Positions 47,556-53,968 of a stretch of DNA of 53,968 nucleotides are shown piece by piece. Position numbers and translations under genes: made by a program. Below the pieces are notes generated by a model. The model saw only the letters and a list, made by a program, of their open reading frames with translations, ran no database searches and was not told where the DNA came from. Location: assembly GCA_046733475.1 (NCBI GenBank), contig JBKPPF010000071.1, positions 1 through 53,968 on the forward strand. The letters are read 5' to 3'. Position 1 is the stretch's first letter. Each line of letters starts with the position of its first letter. This stretch comes from DATEOR01 sp046733475. Lineage in GTDB: Bacteria; Actinomycetota; Thermoleophilia; Gaiellales; Gaiellaceae.

Positions 47556-49100
47556 TCAGTGCCTGAAGTGGCGCCGGGGCGCGAACACGATCGTGCCGCC
47601 GGCCTTGGCGACTTCGGCGACGACCTCGTCGTCCCGCTTCGAGCCGCCGGGCTGGACGATCGCCTTGACGCCTGCCTCGAGCGCGAGTTGCGGCCCGTCC
47701 GGGAAGGGGAAGAAGGCGTCGGAGGCGACCACGGCTCCCTCGAGAGAATGCCCCTGTTCGCGGGCCTTGTCGAGCGCGATCTTGACGGACTCGATGCGAC
47801 TCATCTGGCCGGCTCCGACGCCGAGCGTCTGCAGGTCCTTGGCGACGACGATCGCATTCGAGTTGACGTGCTTGCAGATGCGCCAGGCGAAGAGCAGGTC
47901 GCCCCAGAGCTGCTCGTCCGGGTGCTCGCCGGCGCGGACCTCCATCCCCTCACGGTCGTCCACCTCGGCGTCGGCGTCCTGCACGAGAAAGCCGCCGATC
48001 ACGCGGCGGAAGTCACGCTCGCCAAGGGTCGCGCGCCTGCGCTCGCGGTCCTCGAGGATCCTCGTGTTGGGCTTCTGCTTGAGGATCTCGACTGCGTCGG
48101 CGGTGTACTCGGGCGCGATCAGCGCCTCGACGAACTCCTCGGCCAGGCGATTCGCGAGCGGCGGGTCGACGCGGCGGTTCACCGCCACGACGCCGCCGTA
48201 GGCGGAGACGGGATCGGCCGCGTAGGCCTTCGCGGCAGCGTCCTCCAGGGCCGAGGCGACCCCGACGCCGCATGGATTCCCGTGCTTCACCACGACGCAG
48301 GTGGGAAGCTCGAACTCGCCCAGAACCCCCCGAGCCGCGTCCAGGTCGGCCAGGTTGTTGAAGGAGAGCTCCTTGCCGGAGAGCTGCTCGACGCGTGAGA
48401 GGAGGTCGCGGCGGGCGCCGGCCTCGACGTAGTAGGCGGCCCGCTGGTGCGGATTCTCGCCGTACGAGAGCTCGCGCCGGCGCTCGAGGGCGACGATCAG
48501 CCTGGGCGGGAACGTCTCGCGGTCGCCGAACCAGGTGGCGATCGAGGCCTCGTACGCAGCCGTGTGAGCGAAGGCCTCGGCGGCGAGCTCGCGTCGCGTC
48601 TCGGCGTCGATCTCGCCGGTCGCCTGGATCTCGAGGAGGAGCGCGTCGTAGCGGTCGATCGAGCAGATCGGGGCGACGTGCTCGAAGTTCTTCGCAGCGG
48701 CGCGGAGCATCGCCGGCCCGCCGATGTCGATCATCTCGACGGCCTCCTCCTCGCGCACGTTCTTCCGGCCGGCGACCTGCGCGAAGGGGTAAAGGTTGAC
48801 GCATACGAGGTCGAAAGGCTCGATCCCGAGCTCCTCGAGCGCCTCCACGTCGGCGTTCACATTACGCCGCGCGAGGATCGCGCCGTGGATCCGTGGATGC
48901 AGCGTCTTGACGCGGCCGCCAAGCATCTCGGGCACGTCCGTGAGCGCATCGACCGGCGTCACCGAGAGGCCGAGCTCGGAGATGTACGCGGCGGTTCCCC
49001 CGCTCGCGACGAGTTCGACGCCCAGCTCTGCGAGGCCGGCGGCGAACCGGTCGAGGCCCGTCTTGTCGAAGACGGAGATGAGCGCTCGCCGGACGGCCAT
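47556..49100 (-). CDS. purH: Bifunctional AICAR transformylase / IMP cyclohydrolase
   Basis: 514 residues, normal length. The N-terminal IMP cyclohydrolase domain (about 1-190) begins R-R-A-L-I-S-V-F-D-K-T-G-L and contains S-G-G-T-A and K-T-L-H-P-R-I-H-G. The transformylase domain (about 195-514) has S-Y-G-E-N-P-H-Q-R-A, V-V-K-H-G-N-P-C-G (the K-H pair is catalytic) and S-D-A-F-F-P-F-P-D. It carries out the last two steps of IMP synthesis. ATG 49100 overlaps the purN stop by one base (TGATG). The long upstream open frame is shadow. Confidence 0.97.
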   Translation of the reverse strand: MAVRRALISVFDKTGLDRFAAGLAELGVELVASGGTAAYISELGLSVTPVDALTDVPEMLGGRVKTLHPRIHGAILARRNVNADVEALEELGIEPFDLVCVNLYPFAQVAGRKNVREEEAVEMIDIGGPAMLRAAAKNFEHVAPICSIDRYDALLLEIQATGEIDAETRRELAAEAFAHTAAYEASIATWFGDRETFPPRLIVALERRRELSYGENPHQRAAYYVEAGARRDLLSRVEQLSGKELSFNNLADLDAARGVLGEFELPTCVVVKHGNPCGVGVASALEDAAAKAYAADPVSAYGGVVAVNRRVDPPLANRLAEEFVEALIAPEYTADAVEILKQKPNTRILEDRERRRATLGERDFRRVIGGFLVQDADAEVDDREGMEVRAGEHPDEQLWGDLLFAWRICKHVNSNAIVVAKDLQTLGVGAGQMSRIESVKIALDKAREQGHSLEGAVVASDAFFPFPDGPQLALEAGVKAIVQPGGSKRDDEVVAEVAKAGGTIVFAPRRHFRH

Positions 49101-49654
49101 CAGGGTTGGGAGGTTATTGCGCCTGCCAGATAGAGCTTGACCGCGTCGGGCAGCAGGCGGTGCTCGATCTCCCGAATGCGCGCGTAGAGCTTTTCCGCAG
49201 TGTCGCCCGGCTCGATCGACACGCGCTCCTGTGCGATGACCGGGCCGGTGTCCACGCCCTCGTCCAGGAAGTGGACGGTGACGCCGGTCTCCTCGGCGCC
49301 GGCCACGAGCGCCTGGCCGACCGCGTCGAGGCCGGGGAAGGCCGGGAGGAGCGACGGGTGGACGTTGATGCACGGGAATCGTGCCAGGAATCCGGGCGTG
49401 AGCAGCTGCATATAACCGGCGCAGACCACGAGCTCGACGCCGTGCCCGGCGAGCCATCCCGCCATTGCCTCGTCGCGAGCCTCGCGGCCGGCGAAGTCCT
49501 CCAGCGCGAACGCGGCAGCCGGCACCGAAGCCTGCTCGGCGCGCTCGAGCGCCTGCACTCCAGCCGTGTTCGAGGCGACCGCGGAGACGGGCAGCCCGGC
49601 GTCGAGGAGCGCCTGGAGGTTCGTGCCTGCGCCCGAGACGAGGACGCCGATCAC
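49100..49654 (-). CDS. purN: Phosphoribosylglycinamide formyltransferase
   Basis: 184 residues, at the short end for the family (usually about 190-215). It begins V-I-G-V-L-V-S-G-A-G-T-N-L-Q-A-L (substrate loop) and has the formyl-folate site I-N-V-H-P-S-L-L-P-A-F-P-G with catalytic N and H, and D in H-F-L-D-E-G-V-D-T-G-P. It formylates GAR in purine synthesis. GTG 49654 overlaps the purM stop by 4 bases (GTGA); the frame upstream is shadow of purM. Confidence 0.95.
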   Translation of the reverse strand: MIGVLVSGAGTNLQALLDAGLPVSAVASNTAGVQALERAEQASVPAAAFALEDFAGREARDEAMAGWLAGHGVELVVCAGYMQLLTPGFLARFPCINVHPSLLPAFPGLDAVGQALVAGAEETGVTVHFLDEGVDTGPVIAQERVSIEPGDTAEKLYARIREIEHRLLPDAVKLYLAGAITSQP

Positions 49655-50547
49655 GCGAGCCGGCCGATGACGAGCCCTGCGCCCGCATCGGCCTCCGGGA
49701 CGACGGCGCACATCCCGATGCCGAGGTTGAAGACCCGGCGCTGCTCCTCTTCGGGGACGCCCTGCTCCTCGAGCCAGGCGTAGACGGGCGGACGCTCCCA
49801 CGAGCTCCAGTCGATCTCGGCGCGGGCGTTCGTCGGGAGTGCGCGCGGGAGGTTGCCCATGATCCCGCCGCCGGTGATGTGGGCGAGGGCGCGTACGTCG
49901 ACCTCGGCGCGCAGCCGGCGCACGTCGTCCAGGTAGAGCCGCGTCGGCGGCAGCAGCAAGTCGGCGTCGAAGTCCCCGTCCCCGACCAGGCTGCGGACGA
50001 GGGTGAAGCCGTTCGCGTGCAGCCCCGAGGACGGAAGCCCGAGGACGACGTCACCGGCCTCGCAGCGCGAGCCGTCGACGAGGTCGGCGCGCTTCACGAG
50101 CCCGACGCAGGCACCGGCGAAGTCGAGCTCGTCGTCGCGGTAGATGCCGGGCAGCTCTGCGCTCTCCCCGCCGAGGATCGCGCACCCCGCTTCGCGGCAG
50201 ACCGACGCTGCGCCCTCGACGAGCTCGGTGACCTCCTCGAGGTCGAGAGAGCCCGAGGCGGCGTAGTCCAAGAAGAAGAGCGGGTCGGCGCCGGTCGTGA
50301 TGACATCGTTGACACAATGGGCGGCGAGGTCGACGCCCGCGTCGAAGAGACGGCCGGCGCGGCGGGAAAGGATGAGCTTAGTCCCCACACCGTCCATCGT
50401 GGCGGCCAGGAGGCGCTCGTCGTCCAGCGGGTGGAGGCCCGCGAATCCGCCCAGGGATCCGCCCGTCGAGGCAACTGCGGCGCGCAGCCGCTCGACGACC
50501 GCCTCTGCTTTCCCCAGGGACACCCCGGCGGCCTCGTAGGAGCTCAC
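49651..50547 (-). CDS. purM: Phosphoribosylformylglycinamidine cyclo-ligase
   Basis: 298 residues, shorter than the usual 330-350. Motifs are intact through D-G-V-G-T-K-L (near 52), H-C-V-N-D-V-I-T-T-G-A-D-P-L-F-F-L-D-Y and G-G-E-S-A-E-L-P-G. It also has G-L-P-S-S-G-L-H-A-N-G-F-T-L-V and H-I-T-G-G-G-I-M-G-N. The protein ends soon after F-N-L-G-I-G-M, so the missing part is at the C terminus, where it overlaps purN. It makes AIR from FGAM. GTG 50547 overlaps the upstream VOC gene by 4 bases. Confidence 0.95.
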   Translation of the reverse strand: MSSYEAAGVSLGKAEAVVERLRAAVASTGGSLGGFAGLHPLDDERLLAATMDGVGTKLILSRRAGRLFDAGVDLAAHCVNDVITTGADPLFFLDYAASGSLDLEEVTELVEGAASVCREAGCAILGGESAELPGIYRDDELDFAGACVGLVKRADLVDGSRCEAGDVVLGLPSSGLHANGFTLVRSLVGDGDFDADLLLPPTRLYLDDVRRLRAEVDVRALAHITGGGIMGNLPRALPTNARAEIDWSSWERPPVYAWLEEQGVPEEEQRRVFNLGIGMCAVVPEADAGAGLVIGRLA

Positions 50548-51167
50548 GCCAGCACCTCTGCCACGAGCTCGGGGCGGCCCTCAGGCCCCGCGGGGAGGAA
50601 GCGCACGATGCTCTCGCCGAGGTGCACGCTCGTGCCCTCGCGCTCGAGCAGCAGAATCTCGGACAGCGCGACTGCTTTTTCCTCGGGGTCCTGGGCACGC
50701 AGGTGGAGCTCCCCGATCTGGAGCTCGTCCGCCTCCGCGAGCGCATCGTCGACCCAGTCCCGCGGCGGATGCACCTCGAGCCGGTAGCCGGCCTCCGTGG
50801 TGATGAAGGTGCGCTTCCCCGGGTGGTCCTGGATCTTCAGGCCAAGCTCGCGGGCGCGATCGAGGACGGTCTCGTAGTCGTCCTCGGCGAGCGCAATGCC
50901 GAGGTGGTCCACACGCGGCACATCCCAGTGACCGGGTTGCAGTACGACGTTCACGGCCCCGCGCCCGACCTCCACGAGTCGCAAGCGGAAGCCGATCTTG
51001 TCAAGGTCCTCCCAGGACGTTCCCGCCTCGAACCAGTGCGAGCTTTCGCCTCGCCAGCCGTAGCGGCCGATGAGCTCGAAGCCGAGCTTGCCGAGATACC
51101 GGGCCTCGAGCAGCCGGACCTTGCTCGTCACGAGGTGGTAGTGGAACAGGTGCACCGGCCGCCCCAT
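50544..51167 (-). CDS. VOC-fold protein in the purine operon
   Basis: 207 residues. The first VOC module is recognisable (H-L-F-H-Y-H-L-V-T-S-K-V-R-L-L-E-A-R-Y … G-F-E-L-I-G-R-Y-G), and the second includes P-R-V-D-H-L-G-I-A-L-A-E-D-D-Y and Y-R-L-E-V-H-P-P. H and E in the metal-ligand positions look preserved. ATG 51167 has GGAG 4 bases upstream. It is the first gene of the purM-purN-purH transcript, coupled by a GTGA overlap. Function is unknown and no purine-specific role is established to my knowledge. Confidence 0.8.
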   Translation of the reverse strand: MGRPVHLFHYHLVTSKVRLLEARYLGKLGFELIGRYGWRGESSHWFEAGTSWEDLDKIGFRLRLVEVGRGAVNVVLQPGHWDVPRVDHLGIALAEDDYETVLDRARELGLKIQDHPGKRTFITTEAGYRLEVHPPRDWVDDALAEADELQIGELHLRAQDPEEKAVALSEILLLEREGTSVHLGESIVRFLPAGPEGRPELVAEVLA

Positions 51168-51214
51168 CGTACTCCGCGCGGAGGAATCAGCCCCCTCGTG
51201 GGGAACGGGCGACC

Positions 51215-51466
51215 ATGACGCAAAGCACTCCACCATCTCCGCCTCCCACCCAGGGGTACGGGCAGCCGTATTACGGGATGCCGGCGATGCCGGCCCCCAA
51301 CGGCGAGCTCGTCGTCTTCCTGCTCGTCTGGGCCGTGGTCTTCATCATCACCGTCGCGTCCGACCGGGTCGACTGGCCCGAGTTCACGACCGCGACGGTG
51401 TTCCTCGCCGCCGCGTACATGATCTCCCGCGGGATCGCCAAGGCCGGCAAGGTCCTCGAGGGCTAG
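51215..51466 (+). CDS. Small two-helix membrane protein
   Basis: 83 residues. A proline/tyrosine-rich N-terminal tail (about 1-28) precedes helix 1 (L-V-V-F-L-L-V-W-A-V-V-F-I-I-T-V) and helix 2 (F-T-T-A-T-V-F-L-A-A-A-Y-M-I-S). It has no recognised family or cysteines. The ATG at 51215 is in the 47-base divergent gap from the VOC gene; no clean promoter hexamer or Shine-Dalgarno sequence is evident. A hairpin follows its stop. Confidence 0.7.
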   Translation: MTQSTPPSPPPTQGYGQPYYGMPAMPAPNGELVVFLLVWAVVFIITVASDRVDWPEFTTATVFLAAAYMISRGIAKAGKVLEG

Positions 51467-51499
51467 TCGAGGGGCCGGATCGCCCGGTCCTCTGTGGCC

Positions 51500-51521
51500 C
51501 GCGCGTCCAAGAAAACGCGCG
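51500..51521. terminator. 7-bp hairpin between the small membrane gene and pucR-like gene
   Basis: CGCGCGT-CCAAGAAA-ACGCGCG lies 34 bases after the stop of the small membrane gene and just before a promoter-like sequence. It could be a terminator or, given its position, an operator for the PucR-type regulator. Confidence 0.45.
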
Positions 51522-51528
51522 TTCCTGG

Positions 51529-51557
51529 TTGCCCCAATGCGCCGAACGGCGTACCGT
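51529..51557 (+). promoter_or_regulatory. Possible promoter of the PucR-type gene
   Basis: TTGCCC (51529-51534) and TACCGT (51552-51557) are separated by 17 bases, the standard sigma-70 spacing. Transcription would begin near 51564, about 20 bases before the preferred GTG 51586. Confidence 0.35.
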
Positions 51558-51585
51558 CTTGGCCCGTGCGTCGAAACACACCCAC

Positions 51586-53040
51586 GTGCTGACGGTTCAG
51601 GAGATCGCGGAGCTCCCCGAGCTCGGCCTGGCCGTTGCCGCCGGCGCGGACGGGCTTCGGAACGAGGTGAGCTGGCTGCACGTCTCCGAGCTCGCCGACC
51701 CGACCCAGTTCCTCGAGGGCGGTGAGTTCCTCCTCACCACCGGGCTCGGAGTGGGCGAGATGGCGACGACGCAGCGCGCCTACGTCAAACGGCTCGCCAA
51801 GCACGGGCTCGCCGGGCTCGGCTTCGGCGTGGGCTTCGGCTTCCCCGACGTGCCGGCGCCGATCGTCGAGGAGGCGAACAAGCTCTCCTTTCCCGTGCTC
51901 GCGGTCCCGTACGAGATCCCCTTCGTCGCCATTACGAAGGCGGCGGTGACGCACCTCGCAAGCGAGCAGCTCGAGCAGATGACGCGTGCGCTCGAGGTGC
52001 ACGAGCGGCTGGCAGCAGCCGTCCTCGAGGGCCGCGGGCTGCAGGCCCTTCTCGCCGTCGTCTGCAACCACCTCGGCTGCAGCCTCGCGCTCGTCGACGA
52101 GAACGGGCGCGTCGTGGCCGAGCGCCACGCGCGGAACCGGCTCGGCTTCGAGAACGCCCTCGAGCTGCCGGTCGTCTCACCTGGTGAGATGGTCACCCTC
52201 AAGGCCGCCCGCGAGGGCGGGGACTTCGGCGAGTACGACCGCCTCGTCCTCCATCACGGGCAATCGGCGCTCGCCTTCGAGCTTTCGCGCAGGCGGGCGG
52301 TCAGCGCGGCCGAGCTTCGTCTCGCCGGCGATCTTCTCGAGGACCTCGAGGACGACCGGCTGGACGACCGCGAGGCGGCGCGCAGGATGGCGGCTTTCGG
52401 GCTCGAGTCCGACCGCGAGTACGCGGCGCTCCTCGCCGTCCCGCGCAACGGTCTCTCCAGCGAGCGCCTGCGCGACGAGGTCGCCGAAGAGCTCGAGCGT
52501 GGGAGCGTGCCGTATCTATCCACCACGCGCCGCGACCGCGCGGCTTTCCTCGTCGGCGCCGACAGCGAGCAGGACGTCATGACCCTGGCCCGCCGGGTCG
52601 TCGAGGCGGAGCCCATGGCGAGGGTCGGCGTCGGCCGCCCGTCCCAGGGGCGCGGCCTCGGCCGGAGCCTTCTCGAGGCGCGTGCCGCGCTCGACGCCGG
52701 GACCGGCGAGGTTGCCTCCTACCAGGACCTCGGCTCCCTCGAGCTTCTGCTCAGCCTTCCCGACGCCGCGCTCGAGGCCTTCGTCGACCGAGTGCTCGGC
52801 CCGGCCGCGTCGAACACCTGGCTGGTCGAGTCCCTCACCGCCCTGCTCGACGCCGGCTGCCGCTGGAGCGACGCAGCCGACGAGCTCGGTGTCCACCGCC
52901 ATACCCTTCGCTACCGGATGGACCGTCTGCGCGAGCAGACCGGCCACCATCCCGACGACCCTCAGCAGCGCATGGAGCTCTGGCTGGCCGTGAAGGCCCA
53001 GCAAGCCCTCGCCGCCCGCAACGGAAGGAGCACGACTTGA
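51586..53040 (+). CDS. PucR-family transcriptional regulator
   Basis: About 484 residues. An N-terminal PucR domain (about 1-120) begins V-L-T-V-Q-E-I-A-E-L-P-E-L and contains W-L-H-V-S-E-L-A-D-P-T-Q-F. A GGDEF-like/GAF-like middle region follows (about 150-370). The C-terminal helix-turn-helix (about 425-480) reads A-D-E-L-G-V-H-R-H-T-L-R-Y-R-M-D-R-L. Such regulators typically activate adjacent purine, amine or amino-acid catabolic genes when ligand is present. I chose GTG 51586 because it starts the conserved domain; TTG 51559 and TTG 51529 are possible. The stop overlaps the aminotransferase start (TTGA). Confidence 0.9.
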   Translation: MLTVQEIAELPELGLAVAAGADGLRNEVSWLHVSELADPTQFLEGGEFLLTTGLGVGEMATTQRAYVKRLAKHGLAGLGFGVGFGFPDVPAPIVEEANKLSFPVLAVPYEIPFVAITKAAVTHLASEQLEQMTRALEVHERLAAAVLEGRGLQALLAVVCNHLGCSLALVDENGRVVAERHARNRLGFENALELPVVSPGEMVTLKAAREGGDFGEYDRLVLHHGQSALAFELSRRRAVSAAELRLAGDLLEDLEDDRLDDREAARRMAAFGLESDREYAALLAVPRNGLSSERLRDEVAEELERGSVPYLSTTRRDRAAFLVGADSEQDVMTLARRVVEAEPMARVGVGRPSQGRGLGRSLLEARAALDAGTGEVASYQDLGSLELLLSLPDAALEAFVDRVLGPAASNTWLVESLTALLDAGCRWSDAADELGVHRHTLRYRMDRLREQTGHHPDDPQQRMELWLAVKAQQALAARNGRSTT

Positions 53041-53968
53041 CGACAGCGTCGACTGACCACCTCTGGCGGCACTTCACAGCGGCAGGCGCACCGCAGCTCG
53101 TGATCGAGCGCGGCGAGGGGTGCTACATCTGGGACAACGAGGGGAACCGGTACCTCGACGCGCTCTCGGCGCTCTACTGCGTCAATATCGGCTACGGGCC
53201 CTGGCCCGGGATCACCGAGGCCGCGCAGAAGCAGCTCGACCAGCTTCCCTTCTTCACGAACTGGGTCGGGTTCGCGACGCCGCCCGCGCTCGAGCTCGCC
53301 GAGAAGATCACCGAGCTCGTCCCGATCGATGTCGGCCGCATCTTCTTTGTCGGCGGCGGCTCGGAGGCGATCGAGACCGCGCTCAAGGTCGCGCGCCAGT
53401 ACCACAGGCTGCGCGGCGAGCCGACCCGCTACAAGTTCGTCACGCGCCGCAGCGCCTACCACGGGACGACCATGGGCGCGCTCTCCATCAACGGGAGCCC
53501 GGCGCTTCGCTCCCAGTTCGAGCCACTCCTGCCCGGCTGCCTGCGCGCGCCGATGCCCTACCGCTACCGCTGCCCGTACTGCTCGGAGGAGTCCCGTTGT
53601 AACCTGCGGTGCGCCGACGAGATCGATCGCATCGTGCAGAACGAGGGGCCGGAGACCGTCGCGGCGGTCATTCTCGAGCCCGTCCAGAACTCGGCCGGCT
53701 CGATCACTCCGCCCGAGGGCTACTTCGAGCGCGTGCGCGAGATCTGCGACGAGCACGGTCTCCTGCTCGTGGCCGACGAGGTCATCTGCGGCTTCGGCCG
53801 CGTCGGCGACTGGTTCGGGTCGACCCGCTACGGGATCGAGCCGGACATGATGACCGTGGCCAAGGGGATCACCTCGGCGTACGCGCCGCTCGGCGCCCTC
53901 ATCGCGAACGAGCGCACGATCGAGCCGTTCTTCGCGGAGAAGAAGACCGCATTCACGCACGGGATCAC
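53037..53968 (+). CDS. Class III aminotransferase (aspartate aminotransferase family), 3' truncated
   Basis: The first 310 residues or so, from TTG 53037, then the window ends. Class III features: W-D-N-E-G-N-R-Y-L-D-A-L-S-A-L near 38-52, F-V-G-G-G-S-E-A-I-E-T-A-L-K (PLP phosphate loop), A-Y-H-G-T-T near 143-148, A-D-E-V-I-C-G-F-G-R near 243-252, and the Schiff-base lysine K276 in V-A-K-G-I-T. The style matches omega-amine, putrescine or beta-alanine:pyruvate transaminases. Between the two halves it carries C-P-Y-C-x5-C-x3-C (nucleotides about 53573-53614), which could bind zinc. Overlap with the PucR-type gene suggests direct regulation. Confidence 0.93.
   Translation, partial: MTTASTDHLWRHFTAAGAPQLVIERGEGCYIWDNEGNRYLDALSALYCVNIGYGPWPGITEAAQKQLDQLPFFTNWVGFATPPALELAEKITELVPIDVGRIFFVGGGSEAIETALKVARQYHRLRGEPTRYKFVTRRSAYHGTTMGALSINGSPALRSQFEPLLPGCLRAPMPYRYRCPYCSEESRCNLRCADEIDRIVQNEGPETVAAVILEPVQNSAGSITPPEGYFERVREICDEHGLLLVADEVICGFGRVGDWFGSTRYGIEPDMMTVAKGITSAYAPLGALIANERTIEPFFAEKKTAFTHGI

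Noticed and set aside
45600..47560. SAM riboswitch upstream of the transsulfuration genes
   Set aside because: Gaps are only 83 and 23 bases, and no SAM aptamer pattern is visible; leaderless-type -10 boxes leave no room.

Overview
The window is GC-rich, densely coded bacterial chromosome, with GTG and TTG starts and many 1-4 base stop/start overlaps. Gene content suggests a high-GC actinobacterium, probably a deep-branching lineage of the Thermoleophilia type (Gaiellales or Solirubrobacterales). The hints are a VWA-TadB fusion, a eukaryote-type topoisomerase IB, split-subunit proton-translocating transhydrogenase, DrrAB-type exporters and MauE-type redox proteins. This placement is inference, because no rRNA or marker phylogeny is available here. 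I see no phage, insertion sequence, CRISPR array or integrase, and no gene-free stretch longer than 300 bases.

Layout. 1-3951: end of a Tad pilus / type II secretion locus (VWA-TadB fusion, TadC) and a long coiled-coil protein. 3977-10608: Nudix-like protein, TlpA-like thioredoxin, topoisomerase IB, zinc ribbon, EamA exporter, aldehyde dehydrogenase, DHFR-like reductase, AraC regulator, VOC protein and cupin. 10605-16167: a signalling block with a lipoprotein, a HAMP histidine kinase, three receiver proteins (one carrying a class III cyclase), a NarL regulator and a degenerate kinase. 16382-22743: PD40 protein, two membrane proteins, four tRNA genes, ECF sigma factor with a membrane partner, quinone oxidoreductase and a GAF-GGDEF enzyme. 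22829-31398: LysR with an FtsX/MacB-type ABC exporter whose two ATPase domains are fused, then MarR with a DrrAB-type exporter having two permeases. 31501-35701: the most unusual region (below), followed by a secreted subtilase. 35786-43779: degenerate beta-lactamase-fold protein, MOSC protein, pntAa-pntAb-pntB, DUF6457-like protein, SDR, glycogen-debranching-type enzyme and GT4 glycosyltransferase. 43781-51167: membrane zinc peptidase, transsulfuration genes (gamma-family enzyme, VOC protein, cystathionine beta-synthase) and a purH-purN-purM-VOC operon. 51215-end: small membrane protein, PucR regulator and a class III aminotransferase cut by the window edge.

The best candidate for an undescribed system is 31501-34344. 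Three overlapping genes encode (i) a MauE-like membrane redox protein fused to a MauD/thioredoxin-like domain, (ii) a Tat-exported protein with ten cysteines and a run of short D-G repeats, and (iii) a CcdA/DsbD-like multi-spanning protein fused to a beta-propeller-like domain. In gene (iii) the reading frame runs from a GTG at 32950 through an in-frame UGA at 33019-33021, exactly where this superfamily carries its first redox cysteine (S-P-C). A 7-bp hairpin with a 5-nt loop lies 32 nt after the UGA, and the second loop base is G, which fits the bacterial SECIS model. The simplest reading is a selenocysteine-containing thiol-redox protein in a mau-like maturation cassette. A nonsense mutation or assembly error must be excluded.

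A second pattern is regulatory. At least eight genes have a TANNNT hexamer at exactly -12 to -7 from the start codon and no clear Shine-Dalgarno sequence, as expected for leaderless transcripts. In the divergent marR/drrA gap both promoters use the same seven bases (TAGCCTA).
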